From assembly GCA_964036155.1 (NCBI GenBank), contig OZ038422.1:43361201-43425200 (forward strand): 64,000 nucleotides of DNA, read 5' to 3'. The position numbers and the translations under genes were made by a program. This DNA is from Diploscapter coronatus (Eukaryota > Nematoda > Chromadorea > Rhabditida > Rhabditidae). A model generated the notes under the pieces. It was given only the letters and a program-made list of their open reading frames with translations, had not been told where the DNA came from and did not search any database. Shown here piece by piece: positions 1 to 13,696 of the stretch. Every line of letters starts with the position of its first letter. The stretch's first letter is position 1.

Positions 1-3000
1 ACGGTCGACGACGAAAAATTCGAGGCTAATAATGACGATGAATCGAGAAATGGCCAGAGGAAGGAAGAGGCTCAGATAAATGGGTAGGTCGATTTGTATT
101 ATCCATTTTTAATGCCAATACTAATAGCATCATCCATTTGAACTTTTACCGGTAGTGACTAATTATAAGCAGTCATTGTTTGTTCTGTTAGACGCTAAAT
201 ATTTGATGATATCGATAGATTAGATATCGCGCTTCGAAATTATTGTGAGATAGATAGATTAGAGGGCGAATATTTACACGATATGTGCAAAATCTCATAA
301 GAAGTGCATATTCTTTTCTTGAAAATTGCAATAGACAATAAAAGTAGTACCGAAAAAAATCTATAAAATTACCATCATATGAGTTTTCTGAACTGAAAGA
401 CTTGATATCCAGCACTCTGTTACTAAATCTCTACTCTATACCTTATGGGTAATCTATTACTTTTTAATTGGCTCAAAATATGCATGTTCGTTCAATTTTG
501 CGGTAGTACTGTTTTTATTAATTGTTTTCCAAAACATTCTAGGTTTTATTTCTGGCTTATTTTGGCATTTTTCCCCTTCGCTTTCTGCTCCTCGTTCGAT
601 TTTATCTGCAGCCCTCTCCTTTATCAGAATCAGTCATTTTGTTTCTTTCTTTTTCTTCTTTATTATTCTTTCTCTCTTCTATTCCCTTTTATTCTCTGCA
701 CAAACTTCCTTCTTTCTGTCTCACATTTTGGCTCTCAGTTCTGATCGTTCCTTTAATTTTTGTCTGGTCTATTGAAATTAGCTAATTTCTTCCTAATCAT
801 GTCAAAACGATATAATTCCATGTGTTTGGACGATTTTATGTCCAGGTAAATTCTATGTAAGAATTATTTCTGAAAAGCGGATAGTTAAATGGTGTTCGGA
901 GTTTCAATTTTGAAGACTCATAAGATTGTTTATGCTGGAAAAATCGATAATTTGGGAAATTTCAGGCAGCTTGTGGAAAGAACGGACATTTTAGAGTGCG
1001 CCTGGCATCGTAGACAAGAGGAGGCTGACGATGCTGAATTACAGGCTGCTTTGGTAGGAATTCTTATTTTTTTAGTAATTTTAATTAAAAATTGGAATGG
1101 AAAACTATCTTGATGATAGGCAGTTTTGATTTTATGAAATTATTCTTCATTTTATATCATTTTTCCTATTTCTACTATCTTTCATAACTGAATTTTTAAT
1201 CTTTATTTTTCCAGGAAAGTGAAGAAGAGCAGGAGAGGAAGGTCGCCCTGGGTACGGGATCGGCTTTCGCTTCGCAGGCGGATTTGGGCGAGAAAATCGA
1301 TATCTACGGCAATGTCAGCAAACGGGCTCCGAACGATTTCGAGCATGTAAATCTTTATCATTTCCCTTCATTTATATCGTTATCCTTTCAGATCTCCACA
1401 TTCACCCTCCTTTCCGTGTATTTCTCTTGGATGATGCTTCTGCTCTTTGCCTATTTCCGAGAAATACTCAAACGAATTGGCATTGAAGACGACAAATCCA
1501 ACAAGGAGCGACCTGAACTCAAGGTGAATTTTTTATTTAATGTTATCGAGAAAGTTATCTATTCTTAACTTCTGAATCATAGTCTAAAATTGCGCTACTT
1601 TTGAATATGAATTCAACTTCAGCCGCATATAGTTTATTATATCCAAGTTCTCCATAAAAGTAAATTTCATTATTCTCCCGGAACTTAATACTTATTTTCT
1701 CTGAAATGTTCTTTTTTCTCGTCAATGATAACTTTCTTTCCGCGACATTGTTGTCTCTGTCCTTATCTTCCATGTTCTCTGCATTTCTCAGTTGGCAGTC
1801 GCTTTCCAATTTACAGCCAGCTAACTATAACTCCACAAATCTGACCACTCTCAAATGAATCACGCGGTACAAAGAAACGCGAATTTCATCAAGCATTACA
1901 TAGAGTAAAATATAGATACTGAAATTTTTCGAAAATAATCGTGCCAAAGAAAACTTTTTTTCCTGAATATTTTGAGAGAACGATAAAAATGGAGAATATT
2001 CGAAAATATTGAAAATTTGCATTTGACATTCCTTCAGCACAATTTACACTTAGCTATGTAAAGTGTCAAGTTAAAAATTCTGTATTTTCAGGATTTCACT
2101 CCTCTGTTCAGTGACTTTGAATCTCTGTACCAAAGGAATTGCTACATACGAGTTCGCGATGTGTTCGAGAGACCGATTGCATCAGTGCCTGGGGCTACCG
2201 TGGACATCATCGACAGAATCTCCTACGATGGAAATTGGACCTATGTGTAAGTTGTTTTTAAAGAAATTTTCATATTTTTCTACTAAAATATCTATTTTAA
2301 AGCTTAGAAATGTTCTTTCAGTCATCCGGGCTCCAAAACGAATGTCATAAATATCGGCTCCTATAATTACTTGGGATTTGCTCAGGTTGGTTTTTATTTA
2401 TAAAAAAAAAAACTCGCATTCGAATATATTTTTCAGTCTTCTGGCCCATGTGCAGAGGCGGCGGCCGAATCAATTGACAGAGAGGGGGTTGCAATGTGCA
2501 CTACTGTTCATGAAAGAGGTAGGTATAATTCTATAAAAATATCATTGATATCCGAAAATGGAATCCAAGATGTGGTTTTCATAAATTCTATTCCTCAATT
2601 TTTATGAGAAGAAAGTTTAGGCCGCAGTGTTTCTCAGCACAGATTGGAGAAGTTAGTGGCTGAATTTTTGGGTGTTGAGGATGCAATTTGCTTCTCGATG
2701 GGATTCGCTACTAACTCTATGAATGCGCCTTGTCTTGTCGATAAGGTCGGTTAACTCTTCATGAAGGAAATGGAATTCTATATAATAATTGTATTTAGCA
2801 TTCTTTGATTATCTCCGATCAATTCAACCACGCTTCCCTCATCCTCGGTTGCAGGTTGTCGGGCGCTTCGACCAAAGTCTTCAAGCACAATGGTAGACGT
2901 TTTTTTCGGAATTCTAAATATAATTTTCATTTCAGACATGAAATCCCTAGAGAAGATTCTACGTGACGCAATCGCATACGGCAATCCGAAGACGCACCGT

Positions 3001-4753
3001 CCTTACAAGAAGATTCTGATCATCGTCGAGGGCATCTATTCGATGGAGGGCTCAATTTGCAATCTGCCTGGAATCATCGCTCTCAAGAAGAAATACAAGG
3101 CCTATTTGTATTTGGACGAGGCTCATTCCATAGGTTAGTTGGAAAATTTGTGTATTATGGCTGGCAAATGAAATCGATAAAAGTGTTCCTTCAATTCATC
3201 TAACTACTAACGATATGTTTATCTCTACGGACAGTTTTTTTTTTTTTAGAAAAAATCAATGTAAAAGAAGCACTTTCTTTAGAATGAGAAAAACGTTTCT
3301 CAACTCTCAACCTGACTCTCGACATTTTTCGTAAATCGTGATTCGATTCTTCTGCATTTGCAACATTTTAAAAATTATTTGTTCATTTATTCCCATTTAG
3401 GTGCAATGGGCAAATCAGGTCGAGGAATGGTTGAGTACTGGGGCTGCAATCCGAAAGATGTCGATATTCTCATGGGCACTTTCACCAAGAGTTTCGGTTC
3501 TTCTGGGGGCTACATTGCTGGTTCAAAGGTATCTTTCTAACTTTTTCATAAATCTTATCTGATTTTTCAGCACGTAATCAACCACCTGCGAGTGAGTTCT
3601 CCCACAGGCTACTACAGCAGTCCGATGTCCCCTCCAATCGCACAGCAAATCTATACTTCTATGAGTATTATTATGGGCAGAGACGGCACTACTGATGGTT
3701 CGTTCATTCACTTGTTATCAGGAATAGAAAAACGATATCCTTCACATATGGGTATAGTTGGGGACAAAAGTTTGAACACAAGATCAATTTTATATGGCCT
3801 TAAAAATAGAATAACATGATCGAATCTATCTAAAATTTGGTGTTCTTAATATGTGTGCAAAATTTTAACCAAGTCGGTATACCAGTCAGGATTCTAAAAT
3901 ATTGCGCTTCCAAACTTTCGCCCATCACTATGTCGTTGCGCATGAAGGATATTTGTATGCAACGACCATTTCCCCTAACTCATATTTGACCTACTTAGTT
4001 CTTTTGACTTTCATACTATCTTTATTCAAGAATTTTAACCTGTTTTCTGACAAATTGATTATTTGATTCAGGAGCTGACCGAATCGAGCGATTAGCCCGC
4101 AATTCCCGTTATTTCCGCCTCAAACTCAAGCAGATGGGCTTCATCGTCTATGGCAGCGACGATTCTCCTGTCGTACCCATGATCACTTACTTCCCTGCTA
4201 TGTGCGGGTAAGCAATACAGACTTGTTTATTTGGCTCATATAGGAACTGCGCGTTACTTGTCATTTTATCAAATCATCCAACGTTCACAGCATTTTTGAT
4301 ATAGGAATTCTATAACATTATTTAATGTGGTTTTCGTTATTTCTAGTAAAAAAAAACCAATAAAACTGTCCACTGTTTCAGTTATTACGGTCGTCAGATG
4401 CTAGCCCGAGGCATTGCAGTGGTTGTGGTTTCGTTCCCCGCCACGGACATGACTGAGGGACGAGTCAGATTCTGCATTTCTGCTGCTCACACCAAGGACA
4501 TGCTCGATACGGTAATTTTATGGATGCATAAATTTATTTCATCTGCATCAGATTATTCAATATGAAATTTCAAACTACATTTTAAAATGTCGGACAATTT
4601 TTATGATGATTTAGCATAAATATAAATCGATATGTAATTTTTAACACTTGACAATTTCAGATTCTCCACGAATTGGATTTGGTCGGAGCGAATATGAATA
4701 GCAAGTTCTCGAAACGGGCTCATCTCTACAAGGATATGAAGATCGAGTGGTGA
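1..4753 (+). CDS. sptl-2: Serine palmitoyltransferase subunit 2 (5' end cut by window edge)
   Basis: Catalytic subunit of the ER-membrane enzyme that condenses serine with acyl-CoA, the first step of sphingolipid synthesis. Fifteen exons join in phase: 1-83, 966-1053, 1215-1346, 1392-1523, 2092-2246, 2322-2385, 2437-2518, 2621-2745, 2799-2892, 2936-3133, 3401-3528, 3571-3697, 4072-4207, 4382-4511, 4661-4753, giving 588 visible residues and a TGA stop. An acidic N-terminal region precedes one membrane segment (exon 1392-1523), then the alpha-oxoamine synthase fold. Visible signatures are the NQFNHASL histidine motif, DEAHSIGAMG, and the PLP lysine in [13 protein letters not shown] (about residue 414). 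Near-complete similarity to the SPTLC2 family is seen throughout; the metazoan protein is usually about 560 residues. The acidic N-terminus encoded by the first three exons is not part of the core family and its true start is unseen. It converges on the aminotransferase gene downstream. Confidence 0.95.
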
Positions 4754-5879
4754 TGCAGTTATGGTAGTCAATGCAGCCAGTCAGTCACTTACAGCCATAG
4801 TTTATGAAATTTGTTTGTTTCTTCTCTTCATCGAGTATCGAATGAATGTATTCATTCCTTCCCTTCTTTTCCCTCCATTCATTCATCTATGCAATTTCCA
4901 GTGCTTACTTCCGAAGTACCTCTGCTTCATTATCTATATCTCATCAAACTCATCGACTTATTTTAATAGTGAAGGAAAACGATATTATCCAGACATTTCA
5001 GAAGGTAAATTTCTGAAAATAATTAGTTCAGGCATTTTCCTTCATCGTATTACAACAATACCAATCCAAATTTGCATGCATTATTACGGGATAAATTTCG
5101 TTTGTAGTGCGTATTTTGAGTGTTGACATCGATTTTATTCTCTCGTCGTCAGATTTTATTTGTTTCGATGTAAGAACTCAAATGCTAAACTTTTCATTTT
5201 CGACTCTGCCATTATTTTCATCTTACTGACTTGTTTAGTCATTCTCGATTCTTTCCTTTTATTTCGCATCTAATCAACTATTTCGACTTTTATGCTTCAA
5301 AAGCTTTATCGTAAGATTTCTTCGTTTTTTACCATCAAATAGGATATTCAAGTGCTACAAATAGAAACTAGACGAATTATTCGTAAGAGAGTTGTCAATA
5401 TTCTACTGTGATACTAATAAAGACGTAATCCTAACAATAAGAAGAAGTTGAAAATTGTGCATAATTGAAACAAGCTTGAAGCTTTTGAATACCCGCTTTG
5501 TTTCATTTTGATTGATTCCTATTCCATCATTTCCAATAACTTTTGGGAATAGACCTAGTTTGAAAATTAGAAGTCATTTGATTTGTGGTTTAGAGTAGGC
5601 GAGGCTAAATTATCCTTGAATCAAAATGAACGGCATGTTATGTTTGTCAGGATACACTCGATAGTCCTATCCTTATCTTCATATCGAAAGGGCTATTTTT
5701 CAACCGCACGACATCATGACACAGGAAACAAGCGAAACATAATAGGAAAAGATAAGGTACGATTATATTTTCATACTTTTTTGTCATTATTGTCATTATG
5801 TCTTGGAGTTTGCAAGTTGTCTATCAAATGACTTCCAATTTTCAGACCACGTAAAACTCCCAAGAATCCCTTTCCAGCC
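4754..5879. other. Convergent intergenic region, sptl-2 / agxt2
   Basis: AT-rich sequence between the stops of two convergent genes. An AATAAA-type sequence occurs near 5,415, late enough to serve the sptl-2 transcript. The open frames here (for example 4761-5126 and 5583-5831) show no family resemblance and no coding-like composition. I see no RNA gene. Confidence 0.5.
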
Positions 5880-8758
5880 CTATTGTCCCTTCCTGATGGC
5901 GTCATCGATCGCCTGCACAGCCATGTCGACGTCCTTCTTGTCGATGCACATGGGCGGCTTGATTCGCAGAGTGTTGCCCTGCAGCCCGCCCTTCCCGATC
6001 AGAACTCCGCGATTCTGCAAGAAAATTGAAAATATAAGTCTATTTTCATCGTTTATCATTCGATTAAAAATTGCATGCAATTTTAAAGATGGAATATATT
6101 TCACAGGATGTTGATATATTCACTTCTTTTATTTTTTCTTACCTTTACTCCCTCGAATATGTTGGCCATTCTAGCAGCGGGCATCGGATTTCCCTCTTCA
6201 TCAATCAATTCGACTCCAATCATTAATCCCTAAATTATATAGCTTTTCTCTTTTTTCATGTTTTGTGTTTCATACCTTTCCCCTAACATCCCCAATGAAC
6301 GGAGAGTCGATCGCAGCGAGCTGTTTCAGGAAATATTCTCCCACTTTCAAGCAGTTCTCTTGCAATTTCTCCTCTTCGATCACCTAAAATCATTGATCTT
6401 CTTTCAACAAATTTACCCTCCTCCAACTCACATCCAAAACAGCCTTGCCGACTGCAGAAGCCAGAGGATTTCCACCGAATGTGTTGAAGTAAAGAGATCG
6501 AGCGAAGGAGTCGGCTATCTGCAATGATTGCAAATTTCGAAATCTATAGATTTTCAACTTACTTCCTTAGTGGTGACGACAGCTCCCATGGGGAACCCAT
6601 TTCCAATGCCCTTAGCCATTGAGACGATGTCAGGAGTGGCGTCTTGGGCTAAACTTGTTCCCTTTACAAATTAATGAATAAGCTATGAGGGTCACTTTGG
6701 AATCCCCAGAAATGAGATCCAAGTCTACCGAACCCTGTCTGGACTTCATCGCTGATGCACAGACCACCGCGCTTCTTCACCGCTTCGAATGCTCGCTTCA
6801 GGAAACTGAAATGATTTCTTTGCCTTTTCTTCAAAATCACTTCTTGTCTAGATGATTGATGCTCCTTTGGGAATTTTTGGTAACAAAGTAGCACAGCCTC
6901 AATTCTTGCAAAATTGTTGGGAACTAGAAAATGACTAAATACTGGCACATCTTTTTCATGCCCCTTATTATGAGTGACATCATGGATTTCTCTTTCAAAC
7001 GGTCAAATTGCAATCATTTTTGAAGGAATTGTTACCCTTTTGGATATTGTACAGTTCCTCCGACTCCTTGGATCGATTCGACGAGGAATCCAGCAGGCCC
7101 CGAGGAGGCAGGGAAGTCATAGGCCAGTGTCTCTTCGAACTGATCAATATATCTAAGAAGGCTCAGAAAATATTTCTATATGCTGCCTCATTCTATTACT
7201 TGTTAGTAGCGCTGCATTGTCCCTCTTTGCAATCGCATTTTCTGCTCTTGATTTCCACCGGACAATCTCTGCACTTCGCCCCTCCCCACACTCCTTTGTA
7301 CGGATCCACGTTCATGAATTTGTAGACGGAGAATCCATGCGGGAATGTCGGCTTCCAGGTTCCTAAAATCTAGTATTATCATTGTGGTATTTTTGAAGTG
7401 AATAATGTAGAGCCTTGTGAAGATTTGATAGTTCGACTTCGCTTTCACATCTCTTCATCAAAATTTTATCTACAAGAACCTAGGCTCTATCTATCAATTC
7501 ATGAAAACTATTCTATGACATCTTTATCTTCAACCAAAGTCGGGCTTTAAGTTGGAAAAATTTTAAGATAGTGCCATATTTGAAACTTCACTAGCCATCT
7601 TCATCAAATCCAAAAATATACGAAAGCGCTATTTTTATGTTTTTGTGATCGAAATTTAAAGTGGCGTGGATTGAGTGTTATTATAGTCAAAAATACGGAT
7701 GTTACGATATTACAAAATTCATAACTCATATCTGAATGGGCGGAAATGCAGAAATAGGTTCGCGAAATATAAAATATACAGCTAGCATCGGATAATTTAT
7801 TCCTTTCTCCAACCCAACATTTGGACACTTATATAAATTTTCTTAAATTATTATTGATAAGTTGAAATTCTACCTATTATATCGCGCAAGAGTTCGTAGC
7901 AATGCATGATTTTTTAAAGATATTTTCATAGATCAAATTGATCAGTTTGAGAATAATTGTTACTCGACGTGATCTTCACGTCTACAAAATTTCAAGAAAA
8001 TTTTCTTCAATGAAAGCTAAATTATGAACTAGTTGAAAATGATGCATCATCTTCAACCTCTGAATAACTGTATGCATACCCAGATTGGTGGCTCCCAACA
8101 CAGTTTGAGTCATTCCGTGGTAGCCATTTCGCATCGAGAGCATGTCGAATCTGCCCGTGTGATTCCTCGCCAGGGCAATAGCCAAGTCATTCGCTTCGGA
8201 GCCAGAATTGACAAAGAATACGACCTAAACACTCCGCCTCACAAATGCACCTTTAGCTAACTTGAAAAGTAGTCACATTCTTCAAAATTATTGAGATTTT
8301 GTTCTACATTTACAACTATCGTAAAACTTTGCAGAAGTATTTTTAACTTTGTCTCAATTGAATATCCTACTTTGAGAGGATCAGGGAATGTAGCTGTCAA
8401 GGCTTGCGCATACTCATAGATCGGTTCAGTGTGATAGATCGACGTCGTGTGCCACAGTTTCTCTGACTGTTCTTTCAGAGCTGCATTCACTTTCCTGTAA
8501 TTCTCCAACATTTGTCAATTCCAATTCAATTTTCGCTTACGGATGACAGTGTCCCACAGAGACAGTGACAATTCCACCGAACATGTCCAAGTACTTCTTC
8601 CCTGCCGAGTCCCATAGAAACTGCCCTGAGCCTTTTGTTATCAATAGCTGAAAGGTGCATTTATTTGCAACAGAAAACTTATTTATAAAGACCTGATCCT
8701 TGTAGAATGTGAGAGTTCCCTTTGGCAGAAGAGGACGCAGCGCGTTTACTCGCTGCAT
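5880..8758 (-). CDS. agxt2: Alanine-glyoxylate aminotransferase 2-like (class III, PLP-dependent)
   Basis: Mitochondrial class-III aminotransferase that in animals moves the amino group of alanine to glyoxylate and also acts on beta-amino acids and dimethylarginine. Twelve exons close in phase to 444 residues: 8693-8758, 8541-8647, 8371-8494, 8080-8224, 7200-7362, 7036-7152, 6696-6805, 6563-6648, 6432-6518, 6276-6383, 6143-6229, 5880-6014. Visible are the PLP-binding region (NSGSEAND), [20 protein letters not shown], the Schiff-base lysine in [14 protein letters not shown] (about K290), FNTFGGNP, and a Cys-rich segment ([11 protein letters not shown]) that also occurs in vertebrate AGXT2. The start at [14 protein letters not shown] is Arg-containing but short for a transit peptide; an upstream exon is possible but I see none. 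The 717-bp intron (7363-8079) is the only long one. Confidence 0.94.
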
Positions 8759-9515
8759 TTTAGAGATCTACTGAAAGTAGCTAATTTGCGAAAAAATGAG
8801 AATAAAATTTATTGAAAATTTGCTAAAACTAACAATAAGATTTATTACATTTCCTAAAAATGGTGGTATTTTCAAGAACTATTACACGAAAAATTTACTA
8901 TTTGCTATCAAATTGCAGAGGAGGCAAAAAGTATGAAATAATCGATATTGGCACTGAAAGTCGATGCAACAAAAAGACAGAAAAAGAGCTGCAAGTGAAT
9001 GATGACTGACCGAGACTTGTCTGTCTGATCGAATCTCTCACATTCTTTCTCTCCAACAATCTTCAATCTTTCTTTATTCTTTCTTGTTTTCTCTCAATTT
9101 CTTCTACTCTTCCACCTTTGCCCTTTTGATTTCTTTCTTTTCTTCTCTTTACACTTTCTAATCAGACATTCGAAGAAATGTTGCACACCAATTGTCATTC
9201 TCTTCCATCTAATATTGCACCGAATCCAATATCAGGATAGAGACTAGACGATTTTTGAAGTGAGATTATTGGATACCATAGGTATTTTCTAATTTAGGCT
9301 ACTGGAAAAATCATGGTCTAGTAAAAATTCTTATGCAACATTGATAAATCTGAAAAATTGCTTAGTGTTATATCTGAAGTGCTCTATTGTCTCGGTCAAA
9401 TGTCACTTTGAACGGAAAAATCATAGTTCACTTATTATCAATAGTAATTTGATAATTCTTTTTTGTTTGATTACTATGGACATTCAATTTATAAGACATC
9501 AAAATATCATTTTTG
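8759..9515. other. Intergenic, pyrimidine-rich upstream of agxt2
   Basis: Holds the presumed promoter side of the aminotransferase gene. 9,020-9,160 is unusually rich in CT (TTCTTTCTC-type) on the plus strand, i.e. GA-rich in the direction of agxt2 transcription, like GAGA-type promoter tracts. No gene is seen. Confidence 0.35.
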
Positions 9516-12500
9516 AATATCGATTTTAAAATGATGGAAGATTAAAATCGGCTTCGATTATCATCGGATTTGAGTGATCCAGGAATCCTGATTATGAGGG
9601 TTGACAAAGGAGCGATATATTTGTCGGTTTAATTTTTGCAAATAAATGTTCGTTAATCTCACAAAAATGAAGTCCTACATTATTATTTGCAGACCTTTTC
9701 GGGATACGGTATAAAGCATGATCGAAATCGGTTAATGATCAGAATATAGGCACATTAGTCTATTACTACTAGCTTGTTTTCCGACGGAATTTCTTCACAC
9801 AAATTAATACTTTGTAAGTAGTAGTATTCTTTCAATTACAATAGTCCTAATTTTCAGATATCCACAAGGTGATTTTAATAGGATAATTGGTGTATGTAAA
9901 CTGTATTCTGACACCAGTAATGTATGAATTTTATTTTACAAGATAAGATGCTACATGCTGATATCAGCTATTTTCGAACAGAATGAATAAAAGCAATATT
10001 TTTATTGAATATTCGACAAAGTAGACAAATTTTCGGAATGCATTTGAATCGATAAAGTAAAATGAATAAATAAATTTGAGTGAAAAACTAAGCAATCGTG
10101 AGCTGTATAGACTTTGCCTATGCATATAGAACGTCTTTCCACACTTTACCACAGTTTCAGATCAGTCTTTTGGCTCATGATGAGAAAATACTACTCGCTT
10201 GCAGTTTCTTCGGATCATGAGGTGTAACTTTGACTAATTCTTTCTTAGTCGGTGATATAGTAGTGCTGTTCTAAAATTATCCCTTTTTACATGCATATGT
10301 ACAGAAGTTACCTTGATCAATCCTCTCACTAAGAAAAACAGGGGAATTATTTGGATGCATGGTCCATATAGGACAATAATCATAAAAGTGCTCTGAAAGT
10401 TTTTTAATGCTTTCTTTGTAGAAAATTTAACTGATTCTAGTGTGAATCCATTTCTTATGTTAGAAAAGTATACTGCTCAAGGCTTATTCAGAAAACAATT
10501 CCTAATTTTACAGTTGCTCTTTCTAAGCACATAACGCGAAAGGGGTATTTTGGTTCTTTAGAGCACAATTAGCCGAGTTCTATTCTCAGAAATTCAAAGT
10601 GACATTCATGTGCCTCCTATCCGACGCAAAAAATGATTATCGTTTATGGAAATAATGGTAAAATGGTAAGATCGAAGGATTCACTATGTAGAGCACTCCT
10701 TTAGGATCTCTCAGTGCACATTTTCAGGATATATGCTGGTAAAGCAGGCCTTTCCATTTCTCTTGTTAGTTAATATGAAACTTTGTTATTAATAATGCTT
10801 ACGACTGTATAATATATCACACTGCTTAAAAAAGGTGCATCCACCAAACATCCATCTAAAATATTCTAGTAAGTTCTCTCAAACTTCTAACTTTGAAGCT
10901 ATGAAACTAGTTAATTTATACTATTTTCGTTGAATCGTGAACAATTTTCATTGTTCCAAACAAATTCCTTCGATACCATTGTTCTTTTGGGTAAGAGCGT
11001 TTCAAAATGTATTGAATCTCTACTTTTTCCGTTTGTAAATAAACAAAGAGACATTATGCTACGACTTATAAATCATTAAAATTGTTTTTGAGTGTTATTC
11101 CGTACTCGCTGTAACGAATCTCGGCATTTTGAACCAGAGATTGGTTATAAATATAAACAAATGTGTGATTTGATGTAATAACCAAGTTTGAGAAATCAAT
11201 TATTTACAGATTCGTCCTTTTAATGGGCTCATTACATATGGATGGAAAATTCTTACAACGAAAACATAATTAATTTTGCACAGGATATTTAAGATATCGA
11301 AATTAAAAGATTAAGAGAACGTCCTACCTATGTATTCCTGTTTCTGAATGTCCCAATCAATGCAGAAATTGTATAGGTTAACTATACTTAAATCATTTGT
11401 TACCACTTCACATAGAATCCAAACATAAATATTCATTTTCAACATAATATGGTGCAATATTGACCGGGCTAACTTACATATGCCGTTAGGTATCGATTTA
11501 AGCGTTGTTCAGCATTTCTTGCACTTTGGCTCAGATTGCCATACGAACCAAAACACCGCTTTAGATAAATAAACGCGGCAATGCTAATTATGGTCTGAGC
11601 ATAACTTGCTATGATCGGAACTATTGTAATGTAAAGACGCTAAAAATTATCTACACAATTAACACTAATAATTTTTATTTTGATAATATTCGTTTAACTT
11701 ACAGCCCATTGTCCAAGAGCCATTATATATAGTTGTATATCAGCAGTATCAACTATTTCATAAAAGTTTAACCACTTAACTAAAAAAGAAATTGGGTGGG
11801 CGATACAGCCAAAAATAATATGAAACCCGACCAATATCCAAAATATAATGGAAAATAGCTTAGTTATTTTTTCGTCACGGCGACTAAATTGAATCATTTT
11901 GTATCGAAACTGACATATGCATGTGGGAGAATTTCTAACAGTGAAAATGTCCTAGCTCTATATATCGTAACTTCAGTCGAAACGAATCTTATGGCCATCA
12001 GTAACCATGTCTCTTGAAGAATCCCAAATGACTCAGACAATAATTCCTACAATTCCATTTGTTAGCTATCAATGCAAAATTTTAACTATATTAGATTTAA
12101 GTCAACTTTATATGTCAAATGAGCTTAAAATAAAGTGGTATTTTATAGCTATTTGGAAAAGTTGCGATAGAAAAGTATTGACATTATGGCGAAATAATAT
12201 ATGGAAAACTACAATAATACGATCCATGCTATTTCACTAAATGTTAACACTTTTCTGTAGCACGTAGATGATATTTTAAACGATTCGCTTAAACTAGATA
12301 AATATTGATTGATACGCATGGTTAAAATTTAAGATTATCTTACCTCGAATCTGCTATAATCTTGACAGCAAAGCTTCAAAGTTTTATAATAGAGAATAAA
12401 CGAATCCTAAAGTATTATCATACTTCAATACATATATTTAAAATTGCATCATAAAATAATAATAGTATAAAACTTACATATATCAATGAACAGATGAAAT

Positions 12501-13349
12501 AGAATGTATTTAGAATGAGTAAGATGACTATTAATTTTTCGAATTGTGACAAATTTTCACGTTTTCGAAGTAACCGATACATCATAAATATGCCAATAAA
12601 AGTCGGCACTAATAAGATGCTATACAAAATGGCCGAAATTTGAAATGCTATAGATGAATCTATTTTTTAAAAGATAACATCAACATAAAACTATTTAGCT
12701 AACCTATAGAAAATCTATCTCGATGAAGTATGATAGTTTTCCACGCAATGATGAGTTTGTAAAGTAATGTATCTGATGTTAACAATTCTAAAGTAGTAAA
12801 TCGTTACCGAGGTCTATAAAAACAATGCAGGGTAGTATGTAAGAATAAGTAAACTGAAAAATTAGTTCACCTTCACAAAAATCATAATCCGTTGCATGAG
12901 GCGCAGGTCTATTGCATCCATACATTCGATTCTGCGAATTATTTCTCTAATGATAATAATAAATCTGTAGAATAGCAATTTGAGAAAAATGATCTCAATA
13001 CAGTACGATTTAGAAAGGGTAGTGCTTTCGAAACAAAAATGGTAGAACTTGAAATGGATCGAGTGATAGTGCAAGACGTTGCTTAGGCAATCAGCCTTGT
13101 ATTTATAAGACTCGCCTAACTTATAGTTTAGTGTAATTTCAGTTTCAGCACTCCAATTATGCCCCGCCCCATGTTTTGCGAAACTATTTAATTTGTATAT
13201 AAAAGCTGCAGAAGATGCGAGATTAGAAGATACTTTTCAGACAATTAAAGTGTCTGCATTGAGATTTGTCTACCAGTTCAAAAAAACTAATTAGTTTAGA
13301 AATTAGATCATGTGCTGAAATCGTGCATAACTCATCATCAGGGTTGTTT
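9516..13349. repeat. Direct duplication, copy A (about 3.8 kb)
   Basis: The sequence from about 9,516 (ATCGATTTTAAAATGATGGAAG) to about 13,349 (CTCATCATCAGGGTTGT) recurs in the same orientation at about 13,962-20,271, with many substitutions and small indels. The repeat includes coding and non-coding parts, so it is a segmental duplication and not a gene-family resemblance. A unique 0.6-kb stretch (13,350-13,960) separates the copies. Confidence 0.88.
10177..12853 (-). pseudogene. 7TM chemoreceptor-like gene, copy A (probably decayed)
   Basis: Hydrophobic, splice-flanked segments read in order on the minus strand. TM1-like piece 12808-12853, next exon 12704-12787, TM2 exon 12478-12659 (FIGIFMMYRLLRK then a second hydrophobic run), TM3-like 12153-12208 (FAIMSILFYRNFS), a segment around 11,940-12,030 (LLMAIRFVSTEV), TM4 about 11,709-11,850 (FWILVGFHIIFGC), TM5 about 11,486-11,642 (IVPIIASYAQTIISIAAF then GNLSQSARNAEQRL), TM7 10310-10393 (YGPCIQIIPLFFLV) and a tail ending near 10,177. 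Several junctions are in phase, and the frames match copy B, including 3- and 9-base indels in the tail. The class is nematode chemoreceptor; the family is uncertain (Sra/Srab/Sre-like at best). The TM3 donor reads AT where copy B has GT, TM6 was not found, and phases around TM3-TM4 do not close, so I call it a probable pseudogene. Confidence 0.6.
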
Positions 13350-13474
13350 CAAATGCAGTTAATTCTCATTGGGATGTGATGCGGGCAGTGTGGGATTTTT
13401 GGAAAAAGCTCGCGGTGTGCCATCTTACTGCATCGCAGTCCTAGGGAGGACGATCGTCAGAAGCCCCTTGCGAC

Positions 13475-13696
13475 CTACTCCCTATAGATTTTTTTCGTCT
13501 GACGAAAGTGCTCCCTAGGTCTGCGTATAAACAATAATAATAGCCTCATCAAATGTAAGCTTATTTTTAGAATCTGCACTAGCTCATACATTTCGTCTAG
13601 ACATAATTCTGACTTTGGTAATCGATAGCCTTCTTTCAAATAAGTTAGCAGTTCAGACGAAGATATACCATCATACGGTTGCATTCCAAGGGCTAT
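13475..13696 (-). pseudogene. Receptor-type tyrosine kinase C-lobe fragment
   Basis: The minus-strand frame reads LGMQPYDGISSSELLTY, then EGYRLPKSELCLDEMYELVQ. This matches kinase subdomains IX-X of tyrosine kinases, where PY(P/D)G..., GYR(L/M)PKP..C....Y and then CW are characteristic. It starts right after a TAG acceptor-like border at 13,696 and loses similarity after ELVQ, before the expected Cys-Trp; a stop follows at 13,475. No other kinase exons are nearby, so this looks like a relic exon stranded in the unique spacer between the duplicated chemoreceptor units. The alternative is an exon of a dispersed gene, which I consider unlikely. Confidence 0.6.

Noticed and set aside
12007..12240. 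Plus-strand frame opposite chemoreceptor copy A
   Set aside because: Antisense to the TM3 region. The shorter counterpart at 16,560-16,760 in copy B does not keep the same start or length.
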